Source of the DNA: Patescibacteria group bacterium
GTDB taxonomy: Bacteria > Patescibacteriota > Patescibacteriia > UBA10025 > JAHIVO01
Assembly: GCA_022560375.1 (NCBI GenBank)
Contig: JADFTK010000006.1
Span: 1 to 35,212 of the forward strand
DNA: 35,212 nt
Reading direction: 5' to 3'
The notes under the pieces are model-generated. The model saw only the letters and a program-made list of their open reading frames with translations, was not told where the DNA came from and did not search any database. Positions 35,149-35,212 of the stretch are shown here, one piece after another; position 1 is the stretch's first letter; every line of letters starts with the position of its first letter. The position numbers and the translations under genes are program-made.

Positions 35149-35177
35149 ATCATATAACAGAGTCGTTTTTATGTCAA
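35149..35177 (-). promoter_or_regulatory. Promoter of secE-nusG-rplK operon
   Basis: Minus strand TTGACA (35177-35172), 17-bp spacer, TATGAT (35154-35149). Confidence 0.75.
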
Positions 35178-35212
35178 ATTCAGCTAAATATAAAGGTTTT
35201 TGATCACTAAGG

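Noticed and set aside
1-35212. CRISPR array, prophage or transposase
   Set aside because: No regularly spaced repeats, Cas proteins, transposases, integrases or clear phage structural modules were recognised; the baseplate-J-like similarity alone is insufficient.
1-35212. Alternative genetic code (UGA as Gly)
   Set aside because: TGA terminates dnaE at the expected position (ATGA overlap), and core proteins are full length with standard stops.

Overview
The window looks like a compact, AT-rich chromosomal segment with standard-code stops (TGA terminates dnaE). Gene content and small divergent proteins resemble Candidate Phyla Radiation/Patescibacteria; this taxonomic call is inference. Core genes recognised: rpmG (partial), tsf, rpsB, rpmE, prfA, prmC, rplY, rodA-type, dnaE, thrS, miaB, miaA, an AsnRS/AspRS-like catalytic core, gatB, tmk, DHFR, thyA, riboflavin synthase, dut, a dNMP-kinase-like protein, dCMP deaminase, rplA, rplK, nusG and secE. 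The most interesting signals are outside or between ORFs. (1) A tRNA-Tyr gene and a second tRNA-Tyr copy, disrupted by four short perfect palindromes, flank a small GIY-YIG nuclease ORF; a 40-bp tRNA-Thr fragment lies nearby. (2) A complete transcriptional T-box riboswitch precedes thrS. Its UGGA bulge matches the U73 of the local tRNA-Thr genes, and it appears to have a very short Stem I with the Thr codon ACC in a terminal loop. (3) A ~360-nt structured RNA candidate lies between thrS and miaB on the minus strand, with promoter, closing helix and intrinsic terminator; I could not assign it to a family. (4) The AsnRS-like gene has a leader with two tandem terminators overlapped by a 32-codon ORF. 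(5) Three uncharacterised genes separate rplK from rplA. All calls come from reading the sequence; no database search was run.
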